Source: Ligilactobacillus ruminis DSM 20403 = NBRC 102161
GTDB lineage: Bacteria > Bacillota > Bacilli > Lactobacillales > Lactobacillaceae
NCBI RefSeq assembly: GCF_900113455.1
Contig: NZ_FOPI01000020.1
Location: forward strand, 1-41,899
Length of the DNA: 41,899 nucleotides
Direction of reading: 5' to 3'
The stretch's first letter is position 1; each line of letters begins with the position of its first letter. A program made the position numbers and the translations under genes. The notes under the pieces were generated by a model. The model searched no databases. It had not been told where the DNA came from and was given only the letters and a program-made list of their open reading frames with translations. Shown one piece after another: positions 16,033 to 23,926 of this stretch.

Positions 16033-16544
16033 AAATGCAGTGCTGTTGGTAACACTGTTTGGAAGAGTTTTTGATTTGACGTAATCTTTGTAGCATCTCT
16101 GATAATTACGGGCAAACTTGGGTGCGCGGACCTGGAAGTAGACAAAAACTGGGGGAAATGTCTGATTTTTGTCTACCTCCGGCTTCAAAATCGACTCGCG
16201 TGACCTCGAAAGTAGAACAAAATCCTCCAAAATCGGAAAAATGTTCTATTCGGGTACCTTCGCCAAAGCAGTGTGATCTCAGATTACAAGCAAATTCCAA
16301 AAAGAACGTTTTGCCCGTAACCGAGGTCAGGTGCAGTGCTTGAGCAATTGCCGCGCAGCACTGCATTTGGCAAAATCACTGCCGTTTACGGACACATCGA
16401 TGAAAATGGACGCTTTGTCCGTAAAATTTGAGTGAAATCTCGGTGTGCCGCCCAGAATAAAAAAATCCGCGCCATCACTGGCACGGATTTAAAATCATCA
16501 TTCAGTTGAGTACGGGGTCATGACCGCTCGCTTCCACACCTTGC
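16033..16544 (-). repeat. dispersed hairpin repeat, copy 2
   Basis: Fills the intergenic region up to the gntR stop codon. Order on the plus strand: AAATGCAGTGCT (16033), a TTACGGGCA half-arm (16106), GTAGAC-class hairpin 16138-16176 (11-base arms GTAGACAAAAA/TTTTTGTCTAC), GTAGAACA-class hairpin 16212-16249, decayed TTACGGGCA hairpin 16284-16320, TGCAGTGCT/AGCACTGCA hairpin 16332-16365, TTACGGACA hairpin 16386-16424, link, terminator hairpin, and the tail module ending at 16544. On the minus strand this directly follows gntR. Confidence 0.88.
16457..16490 (-). terminator. terminator of gntR inside the repeat
   Basis: 11-base stem between AAATCCGCGCC (16463-16473) and GGCACGGATTT (16480-16490), loop of six, A run at 16457-16465 giving a U run on the minus-strand transcript. 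Confidence 0.8.
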
Positions 16545-17264
16545 TTAAAAATTATTCACATTCAAAGCCGTATAGCTGCGAAGGTTGCCTGGATTGCGGC
16601 TTGTTGAATATTCGATCATCTTGCCGTTCGACAGCCAAACAAGCTGTTCAACTTCAAGAATCGGGCTGCCTTCTTCGACTTCAAGATATTTAATGTCATC
16701 ACCGCTTGCGCCGAATGCTGAGAATTTGCGGAAGGCACCGCCAAATTTCAGGCCAAGAGTTTCATTAATGTATGTGTAAATTGAAGTATCGACATGTTCT
16801 CTTTCCAAATCAGGGACAAGTCGAACAGGCATGTAAGTATGTTCCAAGACGGTCGGCTTGCCATCTACAATCCTGAGACGAGTAATGTTGTAGACGGGGT
16901 CGATATGCTTGATGCTCAAATTCTTTTGAATGCGTTCATCTGGAAGTTCGACGTCAAAGGAAATGACTTTGCTTTGGATATGTTCTTCGCCAAAATGGTG
17001 GAATGCTCCGCCGAAGTCGTTGACTGAAACGTCATGCGGAGTGATGAACGGAATCTTTCCGCGGACATAGGTGCCAAGACCGGACTGCTTGTAAATCAAA
17101 CCTTCGGCAGCAAGACCGTCCAAAGCTTTCTTAACGGTTAAGCGATTAACGTGGAACTCTTGTGCGAGTGCATTTTGATCTGGAATAAGTTCGTCGATTT
17201 TATATGTGCCGTTTTCAATGCGTTCACGAATTGCATTAGCGACAACTTGGTATTTTGTAGACAT
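16545..17264 (-). CDS. GntR/HutC-family regulator with UTRA domain
   Basis: 239-residue transcription regulator, divergent from the beta-glucoside operon. N-terminal GntR winged helix: Y-Q-V-V-A-N-A-I-R-E-R-I at 5-16, N-R-L-T-V-K-K-A-L-D as recognition helix near 39-48, G-L-G-T-Y-V near 61. C-terminal UTRA effector domain from about 90, with the R-L-R-I-V-D-G-K-P and L-E-H-T-Y-M-P hallmarks. UTRA members usually bind a phospho-sugar, so a 6-phospho-beta-glucoside is the likely ligand here, inferred from the neighbouring PTS and 6-phospho-glucosidases. RBS AAAGGATG precedes ATG 17264. Its stop codon abuts a repeat that carries the terminator. Confidence 0.88.
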   Translation of the reverse strand: MSTKYQVVANAIRERIENGTYKIDELIPDQNALAQEFHVNRLTVKKALDGLAAEGLIYKQSGLGTYVRGKIPFITPHDVSVNDFGGAFHHFGEEHIQSKVISFDVELPDERIQKNLSIKHIDPVYNITRLRIVDGKPTVLEHTYMPVRLVPDLEREHVDTSIYTYINETLGLKFGGAFRKFSAFGASGDDIKYLEVEEGSPILEVEQLVWLSNGKMIEYSTSRNPGNLRSYTALNVNNF

Positions 17265-17335
17265 TAAAAAGCATCCTTTCCAAAGGGAATAAGTTTATCA
17301 TATAAATCTCCTTTATTTATCTTGTATTATGCAAC

Positions 17336-17379
17336 AGTATAACAAAAAAAGCAAATGATGTATTTTACGTGTATCATTT
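17336..17379 (-). promoter_or_regulatory. gntR promoter with inverted repeat over the -35 region
   Basis: On the minus strand TATACT (plus 17336-17341) is a good -10. The inverted repeat AAATGAT (17353-17359) / ATCATTT (17373-17379), 13 bases apart, covers the -35 area and may be the operator for autoregulation. Confidence 0.4.
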
Positions 17380-17417
17380 ACTATAGATGTCATCTGATCA
17401 AATTTTTAGATAAATTA

Positions 17418-17678
17418 TTAATTGCGAATGCGCATGATCCTGGAATAATGTAAAACGACAAGATTCAAGCGACCGATTATCACGGCTAAAATGATGCATG
17501 TCACGAAAGACATTGAAATCAAAGGCTTTTTGCAAACAGTCAGGCATGAGATGATCGGCAGATTTTTTGACCGTGCTGCATTTGACAAATTCAGAGCAAT
17601 CGTCATCAACAAATAGCTGATGTAGAAAGCTAAAAGTAATGTTGAGACAATTTCAAAAAATGTATCATGAAGCCCCAT
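17418..17678 (-). CDS. possible small two-helix membrane protein
   Basis: 86 residues with two convincing hydrophobic helices (about 8-29 and 57-76) separated by a short polar loop with two cysteines. No family recognised. There is no clear RBS before the ATG at 17678, and the surrounding 17.4-18.4 kb stretch is decayed DNA, so it may be a remnant. The amino-acid composition, rather than homology, is the only support. Confidence 0.3.
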   Translation of the reverse strand: MGLHDTFFEIVSTLLLAFYISYLLMTIALNLSNAARSKNLPIISCLTVCKKPLISMSFVTCIILAVIIGRLNLVVLHYSRIMRIRN

Positions 17679-17743
17679 GTTTGATTTTTAGATAACATAA
17701 ATATAAAAGCATAAAGGCTGACAAAAAAATAACTTTTTTATGA

Positions 17744-18133
17744 GGGATACTTCGTTTCTCTTTTAAAGGTCAGGCAATTGCTGCCATTTTTATCAAATCA
17801 GCTGACGATTTGACTGATTACAGAGCAGCATATGGAGCAGGATGTGATGTCCGTGCCGTTGATGAACTCGGATATTGGTTCAGATATCACGATTCGCTTC
17901 GCAAAAATGAAAACGAGTTTTTCAGATTGCTTGATTACGTCGACGTCAAGCATCAGGCCGAGAAGTCGTAATGGTCATTGGCCCCCAAGACACGGTCGTA
18001 TTTTCCAAAAAGCAGATGGCAGCGTTCAATCGGAACAATTCCAAAGAAGCTGTTGGTTTTGTCAGAGTACGGACGTGAGCATCGCCCGAAAAGTTCCGAT
18101 GAATTGCGGGAATTTTTTGAATTCTGCAAATAG
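17744..18133 (+). pseudogene. degraded gene of unknown family
   Basis: A coding-like stretch without a start codon. Frame A (17744-17968) reads G-Q-A-I-A-A-I-F-I-K-S-A-D-D-L ... Y-W-F-R-Y-H-D-S-L-R-K-N-E-N-E-F-F and ends at TAA 17969. A shifted frame then reads R-E-V-V-M-V-I-G-P-Q-D-T-V-V-F-S-K-K-Q (about 17957-18060). The original frame resumes with K-K-L-L-V-L-S-E-Y-G-R-E-H-R to TAG 18131. This is best read as one protein broken by at least two frameshifts and truncated at its 5' end. I do not recognise the family. The rest of 18134-18430 is AT-rich with no gene seen. Confidence 0.5.
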
Positions 18134-18434
18134 CATTAAAACCTTGAGCAATGATCTTCTTTGAGACGGAAATTCAGACAAAAGTACACGTCATGACGAA
18201 TGTTCTAGTTTTAGCACATGACATTTTTTGGAAGAATTAAAATATTTTTGATAACGTTAAATCATAAAAGCTAAATTATGCGCATAATGTGGCTAAAGCA
18301 ATGGTGTAAGCGATAATAACGGGCGGGTCTTCAAATGCTTATTCTTAATTTTTTTAACTTATTTTAGAGACTTGAGGAGAGCGAAAAGTAAAAAAACAGA
18401 AAAATTTTTAAAGAGATTTATAAAAGTTAATTTC

Positions 18435-18464
18435 TTGACAACATTGGTATTGTAACGTTAATTT
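18435..18464 (+). promoter_or_regulatory. possible distal promoter of the beta-glucoside operon
   Basis: Perfect TTGACA (18435-18440), 18-base spacer, TAATTT (18459-18464). The palindrome TAACGTTA lies in the spacer (18453-18460) and also occurs at 18252-18259, possibly paired operator half-sites. Confidence 0.4.
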
Positions 18465-18518
18465 AGAACTAATGGAGTTACAAATCACAAAAATGTACAC
18501 ACATTAAGCTGATAAGTA

Positions 18519-18577
18519 TTGACTAAAATCATGAAAGCGGTTATACTAAATACTGTTGAAAGGGTTAAACGGTTACA
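18519..18577 (+). promoter_or_regulatory. main promoter of the beta-glucoside operon with cre-like sites
   Basis: TTGACT (18519-18524), 17-base spacer, TATACT (18542-18547). A cre-like box TGAAAGCGGTTATA (18532-18545, one mismatch to TGWAANCGNTNWCA) overlaps the -10; a second weaker one lies at 18564-18577 (on the minus strand TGTAACCGTTTAAC). This position predicts carbon catabolite repression by CcpA. Confidence 0.72.
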
Positions 18578-18607
18578 TCAAAAAATCAAGATTGAGGAGG
18601 AGATTTA

Positions 18608-19990
18608 ATGCAAACGAACCGTAAAATGCCACAAGGGTTCTTCTGGGGCAACTCAGTTTCAAGTATGCAGACAGAAGGCGCTTGGAACATTGGCGGCAAA
18701 GGATTATCCGTTTATGACGTTCGGCCTGCAGACGAAAATAGTTCAGACTGGCACGTAGCGATTGATGAATATCATCGTTACGAAGAAGACTTGGACTTGA
18801 TGGCTGAGATGAATATGAACATGTATCGTATTCAGATTTCCTGGTCACGCGTCAATCCGCAGGGTGACGGCGAGTTTAACGAAGAAGGGATTGCGTTTTA
18901 CGATCGATTGGTCGATGCAATGCTGGAACGCGGAATCGAGCCGATGATTTGTCTTTACCACTTTGACATGCCGCTCAACTTGGCAAAAAACGGTAATGGT
19001 TTCATGTCAAGGCATGTCGTTGATGCTTTTGTTCGTTATGGCAAGAAGATGATTGAACATTTCAGCGATCGCGTCAAATATTGGATTACGTTTAATGAGC
19101 ATAATCTTTACTTCGGTGATGGAGCATTTCTTTTTGCAGGATGCGAAAATGTCGAAAAGTCATTGGACAACCTCTATAAGATTTTTCATCATACGATGTT
19201 GGCGCACGCTGAATTGGATGCTTTCGTCCATGAAAACTACGATGACGTTAAGTTTGGCGGAATGCTGGCCTACACACCTGTATATCCAGCTGCTTCTCGT
19301 CCGAAAGACGTGTTCTTAGCTGACAGGGCAACGGAATTTTTAATTTATAATTTGTGTGATTTATTTGCAAATGGCCATTATTCTTTGGCAGTAGAACACT
19401 TTATCAAGGAAAACAAACTTGACATGGACTTTTTGGAAAGCGATCGCGAAATTTTGTCCAAGATGAAAGCTGACTTCTTGGCATTCAGCTATTATCGCAC
19501 GGACGTTCTCGACTCGACGAAGGTTCCGGACGGAACTGCTCCAAACCGTTATTTGAATTTCGGGTACGTCGAAAATGAGTACCTTGAAGCAAATGAATGG
19601 GGATGGCAGATCGATCCTTTAGGTTTCAGAGAAGCAATCGATACTCTGTATTTCAGATATCAGCTTCCGATTTTTCCTATCGAAAACGGAATCGGAATTC
19701 GCGAGCAATGGGATGGCGAACATGAGATTCAAGATGATAAGAGAATCGAATATCATCGTGATCACATCAAAGCGATGAAAGACGCAATGTTTGAAGACGG
19801 CGCTAAAGTCATAGGATATCTTGGGTGGGGCCTGATCGACATTCCGAGTTCCCATGGAGACATGGAAAAACGTTACGGTGCCGTTTATGTTAACCGTTCA
19901 AATCATGATCTTAAAGATTTGAGACGCATACCGAAAAAATCCTTTCACTGGTTTAAAAAGATATTTAAAGATAATGGAGATGAGTTATAA
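18608..19990 (+). CDS. 6-phospho-beta-glucosidase (GH1)
   Basis: Glycoside hydrolase family 1 enzyme of 460 residues that would cleave PTS-imported phospho-beta-glucosides (cellobiose-6P and similar) in the cytosol. Acid/base E164 in T-F-N-E-H-N, nucleophile E359 in P-I-E-N-G-I. The C-terminal S-S-H-G-D-M-E-K-R-Y-G carries the Ser/Lys/Tyr phosphate-binding set that separates 6-phospho-glucosidases from plain beta-glucosidases. RBS GGAGGAG. It is the first gene of the operon and overlaps the EIIC start by one base (TAATG). Confidence 0.93.
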   Translation: MQTNRKMPQGFFWGNSVSSMQTEGAWNIGGKGLSVYDVRPADENSSDWHVAIDEYHRYEEDLDLMAEMNMNMYRIQISWSRVNPQGDGEFNEEGIAFYDRLVDAMLERGIEPMICLYHFDMPLNLAKNGNGFMSRHVVDAFVRYGKKMIEHFSDRVKYWITFNEHNLYFGDGAFLFAGCENVEKSLDNLYKIFHHTMLAHAELDAFVHENYDDVKFGGMLAYTPVYPAASRPKDVFLADRATEFLIYNLCDLFANGHYSLAVEHFIKENKLDMDFLESDREILSKMKADFLAFSYYRTDVLDSTKVPDGTAPNRYLNFGYVENEYLEANEWGWQIDPLGFREAIDTLYFRYQLPIFPIENGIGIREQWDGEHEIQDDKRIEYHRDHIKAMKDAMFEDGAKVIGYLGWGLIDIPSSHGDMEKRYGAVYVNRSNHDLKDLRRIPKKSFHWFKKIFKDNGDEL

Positions 19991-21429
19991 TGGCTGAAAA
20001 GAAATCATCAGTAGGCACGTTTGTTAACGAAAAAATTCTGCCCTCTGTAATGAAGTTCGTTAATACGAAAGCTGTTGTTGCATTGAAGGATGGTATGGTT
20101 TACGCCTTGCCGTTCATCATCATTGGTTCTGTATTCCTGATCTTGAAATCGTTTCCTGTTCCTGCGGTTTCAACATTCTTTGATAACATTGGTTGGTCGG
20201 TTTTCTTCAACCAAGCATATCAAACGACATTTGCTATTATTTCAATTTGGACGGCAGTTGGTATTGCTTACGTCTATGCTAAGAATGAAAAACTCGAACC
20301 GCTTCCTGTTGGTTTGACATCACTTTCAGTCTTCTTCCTTTTGCAAAAGCTCCAAGTGGATGCTCCGCTTGTCGGCGCAATGGCAAAGGGCGGCTCCGGC
20401 ATTACGGATGCTGCTGGCAAGACGCTTTACACGAGCTCACAATTGGCACATCAAATTTCACAATTGCCTGATGCGATTCAAACATATTTGAAGTCACCTG
20501 TTACAAACGTTATCAACATGACATGGCTTGGCGGCCAGGGTATGATCGCAGCTATCCTTTGCGGTCTCCTGGTTGGTTGGACATATACGTTGATGGCTAA
20601 GGCTGGTTGGGAAATCAAGCTTCCGGAACAAGTTCCTGCAAACGTTGCAAACCAATTCTCAGCTATGATTCCTTCTGGCGTAATCATCACTGTTGCCATG
20701 GTTGTCTATGCAATCTTCGACAAGGCTCTTAACACGGATCTTTTGAACTGGATCTACAAGACCTTGCAAATTCCTTTGCAAGGGTTGTCAGACTCCCTTG
20801 GCGGTGGTATCATTCTTGCCTTCATGGTTGTATTCTTCTGGTTCTTTGGTGTTCACGGCGGCCTTATCATGGGTGGTATCGGCGGTGCCTTCCTTCTTCC
20901 GAACTCTGCCGACAACGCTCGCTTGCTTGCTGAAGGCAAGTTGTCTCTTGCAAACGGTGCACATATCGTTACAAATGAATTCTACAACAACTTCATTAAT
21001 TTGACGGGTTCTGGCATTACGATTGGTTTGGTTATCTTTACTTTAGTTGGTGCTAAGTCAGTCCAATTCAAGTCAATTGGTAAAGTTGAACTTGTTCCTG
21101 CTCTTTTCAACATCAACGAACCGTTCTTGTTCGGTCTCCCATTGGTTATGAACCCATGGTTGGCAATTCCGTTCTTCTTGACACCGGTTGTTGTTGCTTT
21201 GTCAACATACTTTGTAATCAAGTTCGGCATCGTTCCTCCGACAGGCGTTGCTGCTCCTTGGACAACGCCGGCTGTTATCTCCGGCTTCTTCATCGGTGGT
21301 TGGAAGATGGCATTGTGGCAAGCATGCGTTCTTGCAATTTCAACTGCTATCTACTGGCCATTTGCTGTTAAGTATGACAAGTACTTGAAGGAACAAGAAG
21401 ATGCAAATGCTGCAAAGGATGCTCAATAA
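19990..21429 (+). CDS. celB: PTS EIIC component, lactose/cellobiose family
   Basis: 479-residue membrane transporter of the PTS Lac/cellobiose (EIIC) family with about ten hydrophobic segments. Typical features: N-terminal G-M-V-Y-A-L-P-F-I-I-I-G-S near 34-46, the F-G-V-H-G-G motif near 293-298, and F-N-I-N-E-P-F-L-F-G-L-P near 373-384, the conserved substrate-site loop. It moves a beta-linked disaccharide or glucoside across the membrane while EIIB phosphorylates it. Translationally coupled to the GH1 gene. The long Ala/Thr-rich loop around 125-160 is somewhat longer than usual. Confidence 0.93.
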   Translation: MAEKKSSVGTFVNEKILPSVMKFVNTKAVVALKDGMVYALPFIIIGSVFLILKSFPVPAVSTFFDNIGWSVFFNQAYQTTFAIISIWTAVGIAYVYAKNEKLEPLPVGLTSLSVFFLLQKLQVDAPLVGAMAKGGSGITDAAGKTLYTSSQLAHQISQLPDAIQTYLKSPVTNVINMTWLGGQGMIAAILCGLLVGWTYTLMAKAGWEIKLPEQVPANVANQFSAMIPSGVIITVAMVVYAIFDKALNTDLLNWIYKTLQIPLQGLSDSLGGGIILAFMVVFFWFFGVHGGLIMGGIGGAFLLPNSADNARLLAEGKLSLANGAHIVTNEFYNNFINLTGSGITIGLVIFTLVGAKSVQFKSIGKVELVPALFNINEPFLFGLPLVMNPWLAIPFFLTPVVVALSTYFVIKFGIVPPTGVAAPWTTPAVISGFFIGGWKMALWQACVLAISTAIYWPFAVKYDKYLKEQEDANAAKDAQ

Positions 21430-21480
21430 TTAAGAAAAATTTAGTTAGTAATTTATTAATAAAGAAAAGGATAGATTAAA

Positions 21481-21798
21481 ATGGCAGATAAAGTTATTAT
21501 GCTTGCCTGCTCAGCAGGCATGTCAACGTCGCTTTTGGTTTCAAAAATGCAGGCAGCAGCTAAAGAACAAGGCAAAGATTACGAAATTTTCGCAAAGTCA
21601 GTTGCTGATATTGATCATCAATTCGAAGTTGAAAAGCCAGATATTTTGATGCTTGGACCGCAAGTTGCCTACATGAAGGCCGATATTCAAAGAAAATGCG
21701 ATGATGCAGGCGTTCCTATGGAAGTTATCAACATGACGGATTATGGCATGATGAACGGTAAGAACGTACTTGCAGAAGCAGAAAAGACCATGGGTTAG
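21481..21798 (+). CDS. celA: PTS EIIB component, cellobiose type
   Basis: 105-residue cytosolic phosphocarrier. The phosphorylated cysteine C10 sits in M-L-A-C-S-A-G-M-S-T-S-L-L, the exact family P-loop, and the length is normal. It receives phosphate from EIIA and passes it to the sugar in EIIC. RBS AAAGGA about 10 bases before the ATG. It follows EIIC after 51 bases in the same operon. Confidence 0.95.
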   Translation: MADKVIMLACSAGMSTSLLVSKMQAAAKEQGKDYEIFAKSVADIDHQFEVEKPDILMLGPQVAYMKADIQRKCDDAGVPMEVINMTDYGMMNGKNVLAEAEKTMG

Positions 21799-21844
21799 TC
21801 CTGAGGTTGCGAGTGCTTGATTAAATATTGAGAATAATGCGGAA

Positions 21845-21861
21845 CCGCACATTTTGTGCGG
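21845..21861 (+). promoter_or_regulatory. intercistronic hairpin between EIIB and EIIA genes
   Basis: Perfect CCGCACA/TGTGCGG stem with a TTT loop, 32 bases before the EIIA start and with no T run straight after it. More likely an mRNA stability or processing hairpin than a terminator. Confidence 0.5.
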
Positions 21862-21893
21862 CTCTGTATTTTATCCAGGAGGTATTGTTGATA

Positions 21894-22211
21894 ATGGATG
21901 ACGAAAAAAGAATGCAGGTTGTAATGGGAATCATTATGGCTGGCGGAAATGCAAAGGCGCATGCAGTAGAAGCAATTACTGCTGCTAAGAAAGGCGACTT
22001 TACAGAAGCTGAAAAGAAACTTGAAGAAGCCAACCAAGCTATTGTTGACGCACACAATACGCAGACTGAAATGTTGACGGCTGAAGCTCGTGGCGAACAT
22101 ACGCCAATCGATCTGTACATGGTTCATGCGCAGGATCATTTGATGACAGGCATTACGTTTGTCGATCTTGCCAAGGAAATTGTTGAAGTCTATAAGAAGA
22201 TTATTGATTAA
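21894..22211 (+). CDS. celC: PTS EIIA component, lactose/cellobiose type
   Basis: 105-residue trimeric helical phosphocarrier from ATG 21894, behind CCAGGAGGT. The frame extends upstream, but only into the hairpin. Active-site His78 lies in Y-M-V-H-A-Q-D-H-L-M-T, with the accessory H82, both at the family positions. G-I-I-M-A-G-G-N-A at 12-20 is also typical. It takes phosphate from HPr and gives it to EIIB C10. Last gene of the intact operon; a hairpin terminator follows. Confidence 0.95.
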   Translation: MDDEKRMQVVMGIIMAGGNAKAHAVEAITAAKKGDFTEAEKKLEEANQAIVDAHNTQTEMLTAEARGEHTPIDLYMVHAQDHLMTGITFVDLAKEIVEVYKKIID

Positions 22212-22270
22212 TCTGATTTTTGACGACGACATGTTTGCTGATGACTGCATTCCGGAAGATGTCGTGTGAT

Positions 22271-22307
22271 GACAAGAGGCGAGGAGTTGATATTCCTGGC
22301 CTCTTTT
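22271..22307 (+). terminator. terminator after the PTS operon
   Basis: GACAAGAGGC (22271-22280) pairs with GCCTCTTTTGTC (22299-22310), with an inner AGGA/TCCT stem; four Ts lie inside the 3' arm. Confidence 0.6.
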
Positions 22308-22310
22308 GTC

Positions 22311-22574
22311 GCTATTGCGCAAAAAATCCGGTAATTGACAGAACATTTTTTAATGAAGCAAAAGAATATACAATTGCTGTTATATGTATTGACTACATTC
22401 GGGTTGAGGAGTATACTGTAGACGTTGGATTAAAGCGTTTACTATCTTATGCTGATTAAGATACAGGGAGCAACTTAACTGTTAATTAATTTGCAGAAAA
22501 AGACAGAATTGCATGGGATTATATAGCAAAAAAGCAAACCGATGATTCTTTGACAGGTGGTGAAAGCGGTTGTT
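22311..22574. other. non-coding, probably decayed stretch
   Basis: About 260 bases between the PTS terminator and the tnpB remnant. No convincing gene, RBS or promoter was found. It may be the lost 5' part of the IS605-type element or of its target. Confidence 0.4.
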
Positions 22575-22823
22575 GTTCGGCTGTTTCAGACAGGTTTTAG
22601 CTTATAAATGCCAATGGTACGGCAAAGAATTTTAGCCGACAAATTCTATCCAAGCACGCAACGGTGTTCTCGATGCGGATTCGTCAAGGCTGGTGACGAC
22701 CAAATCGGTCTTGACGGCAACATGAAACATAAAACCAAGCATAACGAATATGTTTGTTATGAATGCGGTGCCGTCATGGACAGAGATGAAAATGCGGTCA
22801 TGAATTTGTTGATATTGATATAA
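22575..22823 (+). pseudogene. IS200/IS605-type tnpB remnant (C-terminal part, frameshifted)
   Basis: The last ~80 residues of a TnpB (RuvC-like RNA-guided nuclease of IS605-family elements). A first frame reads C-F-R-Q-V-L-A-Y-K-C-Q-W-Y-G-K-E-F to a stop at about 22643. A second, shifted frame reads A-D-K-F-Y-P-S-T-Q-R-C-S-R-C-G-F-V-K ... Y-V-C-Y-E-C-G-A-V-M-D-R-D-E-N-A-V-M-N-L. The CxxC/CxxC zinc ribbon and the final RuvC Asp (D-R-D-E-N-A) are intact, but the catalytic N-terminal parts are missing. It is an inactive remnant lying between the PTS operon and the ROK gene. No tnpA is present. Confidence 0.85.
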
Positions 22824-23024
22824 AAAAATCAAAAGGGACGGGATACACCCTTAAGCTGCAAGAGCCGGTCACTGTCATTACCCTCACGTTAGGATATGGG
22901 AAGACTGGTTTTGACGGCAACAAATAAAATCAGGAAAGGAAAAGCTATATTCTTTCTGAATAATACGGGAAAAAGTTTTACAATTCCATATTATTCTATA
23001 TTTTATATAGCAGGTTAAACAACA
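22824..23024 (+). other. leftover right end of the IS605-type element and ROK upstream region
   Basis: Follows the tnpB remnant; 22824-22930 may hold the element's 3' end and a relic of the guide RNA that normally overlaps it. The AT-rich 22971-23010 contains TTTACA (22977-22982) and several weak -10 options, a possible promoter for the ROK gene. Confidence 0.35.
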
Positions 23025-23903
23025 ATGAGAGATTTAGCAGTTATTGATATCGGAGGAACGACGATCAAATTTGCAGCATGGAAAAATAACGAATTGATGG
23101 ATGTCCATGCGGTAGATACGCCGAAATCTCTTGACGAATTTTATGAAATTCTTGAGCATGAAACAAATGATTTCAAGAAAAAATACGACGTAAAAGGCGT
23201 TGCAATCAGTGCCCCCGGGGCAGTCAATAAGAAAACCGGCGTTATTGAAGGTGCAAGCGCATTGCCATATATTCATAACTTTAATATTGAACAAGAGTTG
23301 GAAAGACGTTTCCAGCTTCCCGTTTCGATCGAAAATGATGCTAACTGTGCGGCTTTGGCAGAAGTGGCAGAAGGTGCCGGACGTGATTGTCAAAATATGA
23401 TCTTTATCATTATCGGAACGGGCGTTGGTGGTTCAGTAATCATTAATCGTAAAGTTTGGCACGGTACGCATCTTTTTGGCGGTGAAATCGGCTATATGGT
23501 TGCAACTCCAACGCTGCTGACTATTAGTCAAGCTGCTTCTCCTGTAAGCATGGCCAAACGCTATAATGAAGAAACCGGCAAAAACGTCGATGGCAAGACC
23601 GTTTTCGATCTTGCGGATCAGGGGGATGACGCTGCCAAGTTTCAAGTAGACCAGATGGCAGAAACTTTAGGCATTGCAATTTTTAATTTGCAGCACAGTT
23701 TTGACCCTGAAAAGTTCATTTTGGGCGGGGCGGTTTCTAATAATCCTAAGCTCGTTCCGCTTTTAAACGCAGCAGTCGAAAAGATCAGGAACAGGTCTGA
23801 CGTTGCAACGATCAAGCCTGTCATCGAAACGTGCGCTTATCGCGGCAGCGCCAACTTGTACGGAGCCGTTGTCGATTTCGAACAAACTTATCCTGAAGGC
23901 TGA
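23025..23903 (+). CDS. ROK family sugar kinase (beta-glucoside kinase-like)
   Basis: 292-residue ROK kinase. ATP-binding D-I-G-G-T-T-I-K near 8-15; E-N-D-A-N-C-A-A near 104-111 with the catalytic Asp; I-G-T-G-V-G-G-S near 130-137; H-L-F-G-G-E-I-G-Y near 149-157. The Cys-rich zinc motif of glucokinases and NagC/Mlc-type members is absent, as in BglK-type beta-glucoside kinases, which phosphorylate cellobiose-like sugars with ATP. With 6-phospho-beta-glucosidases on both sides, that role fits, but the substrate is inferred. The RBS is weak (AGCAGG, 13 bases before the ATG). Likely once part of the same operon, now split off by the tnpB remnant. Confidence 0.83.
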   Translation: MRDLAVIDIGGTTIKFAAWKNNELMDVHAVDTPKSLDEFYEILEHETNDFKKKYDVKGVAISAPGAVNKKTGVIEGASALPYIHNFNIEQELERRFQLPVSIENDANCAALAEVAEGAGRDCQNMIFIIIGTGVGGSVIINRKVWHGTHLFGGEIGYMVATPTLLTISQAASPVSMAKRYNEETGKNVDGKTVFDLADQGDDAAKFQVDQMAETLGIAIFNLQHSFDPEKFILGGAVSNNPKLVPLLNAAVEKIRNRSDVATIKPVIETCAYRGSANLYGAVVDFEQTYPEG

Positions 23904-23926
23904 CATAATTGAGAGGAGCAACGAAC

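Noticed and set aside
21828-21893. Longer start for the EIIA gene
   Set aside because: The extra 22 codons cover the intercistronic hairpin; the RBS CCAGGAGGT points to ATG 21894 and the resulting His78 matches the family numbering.
22608-22823. Stand-alone small zinc-finger protein
   Set aside because: The CxxC pairs followed by D-R-D-E-N-A are the C-terminus of TnpB, and the upstream frame carries the preceding W-Y-G-K-E-F segment; it is a pseudogene piece.
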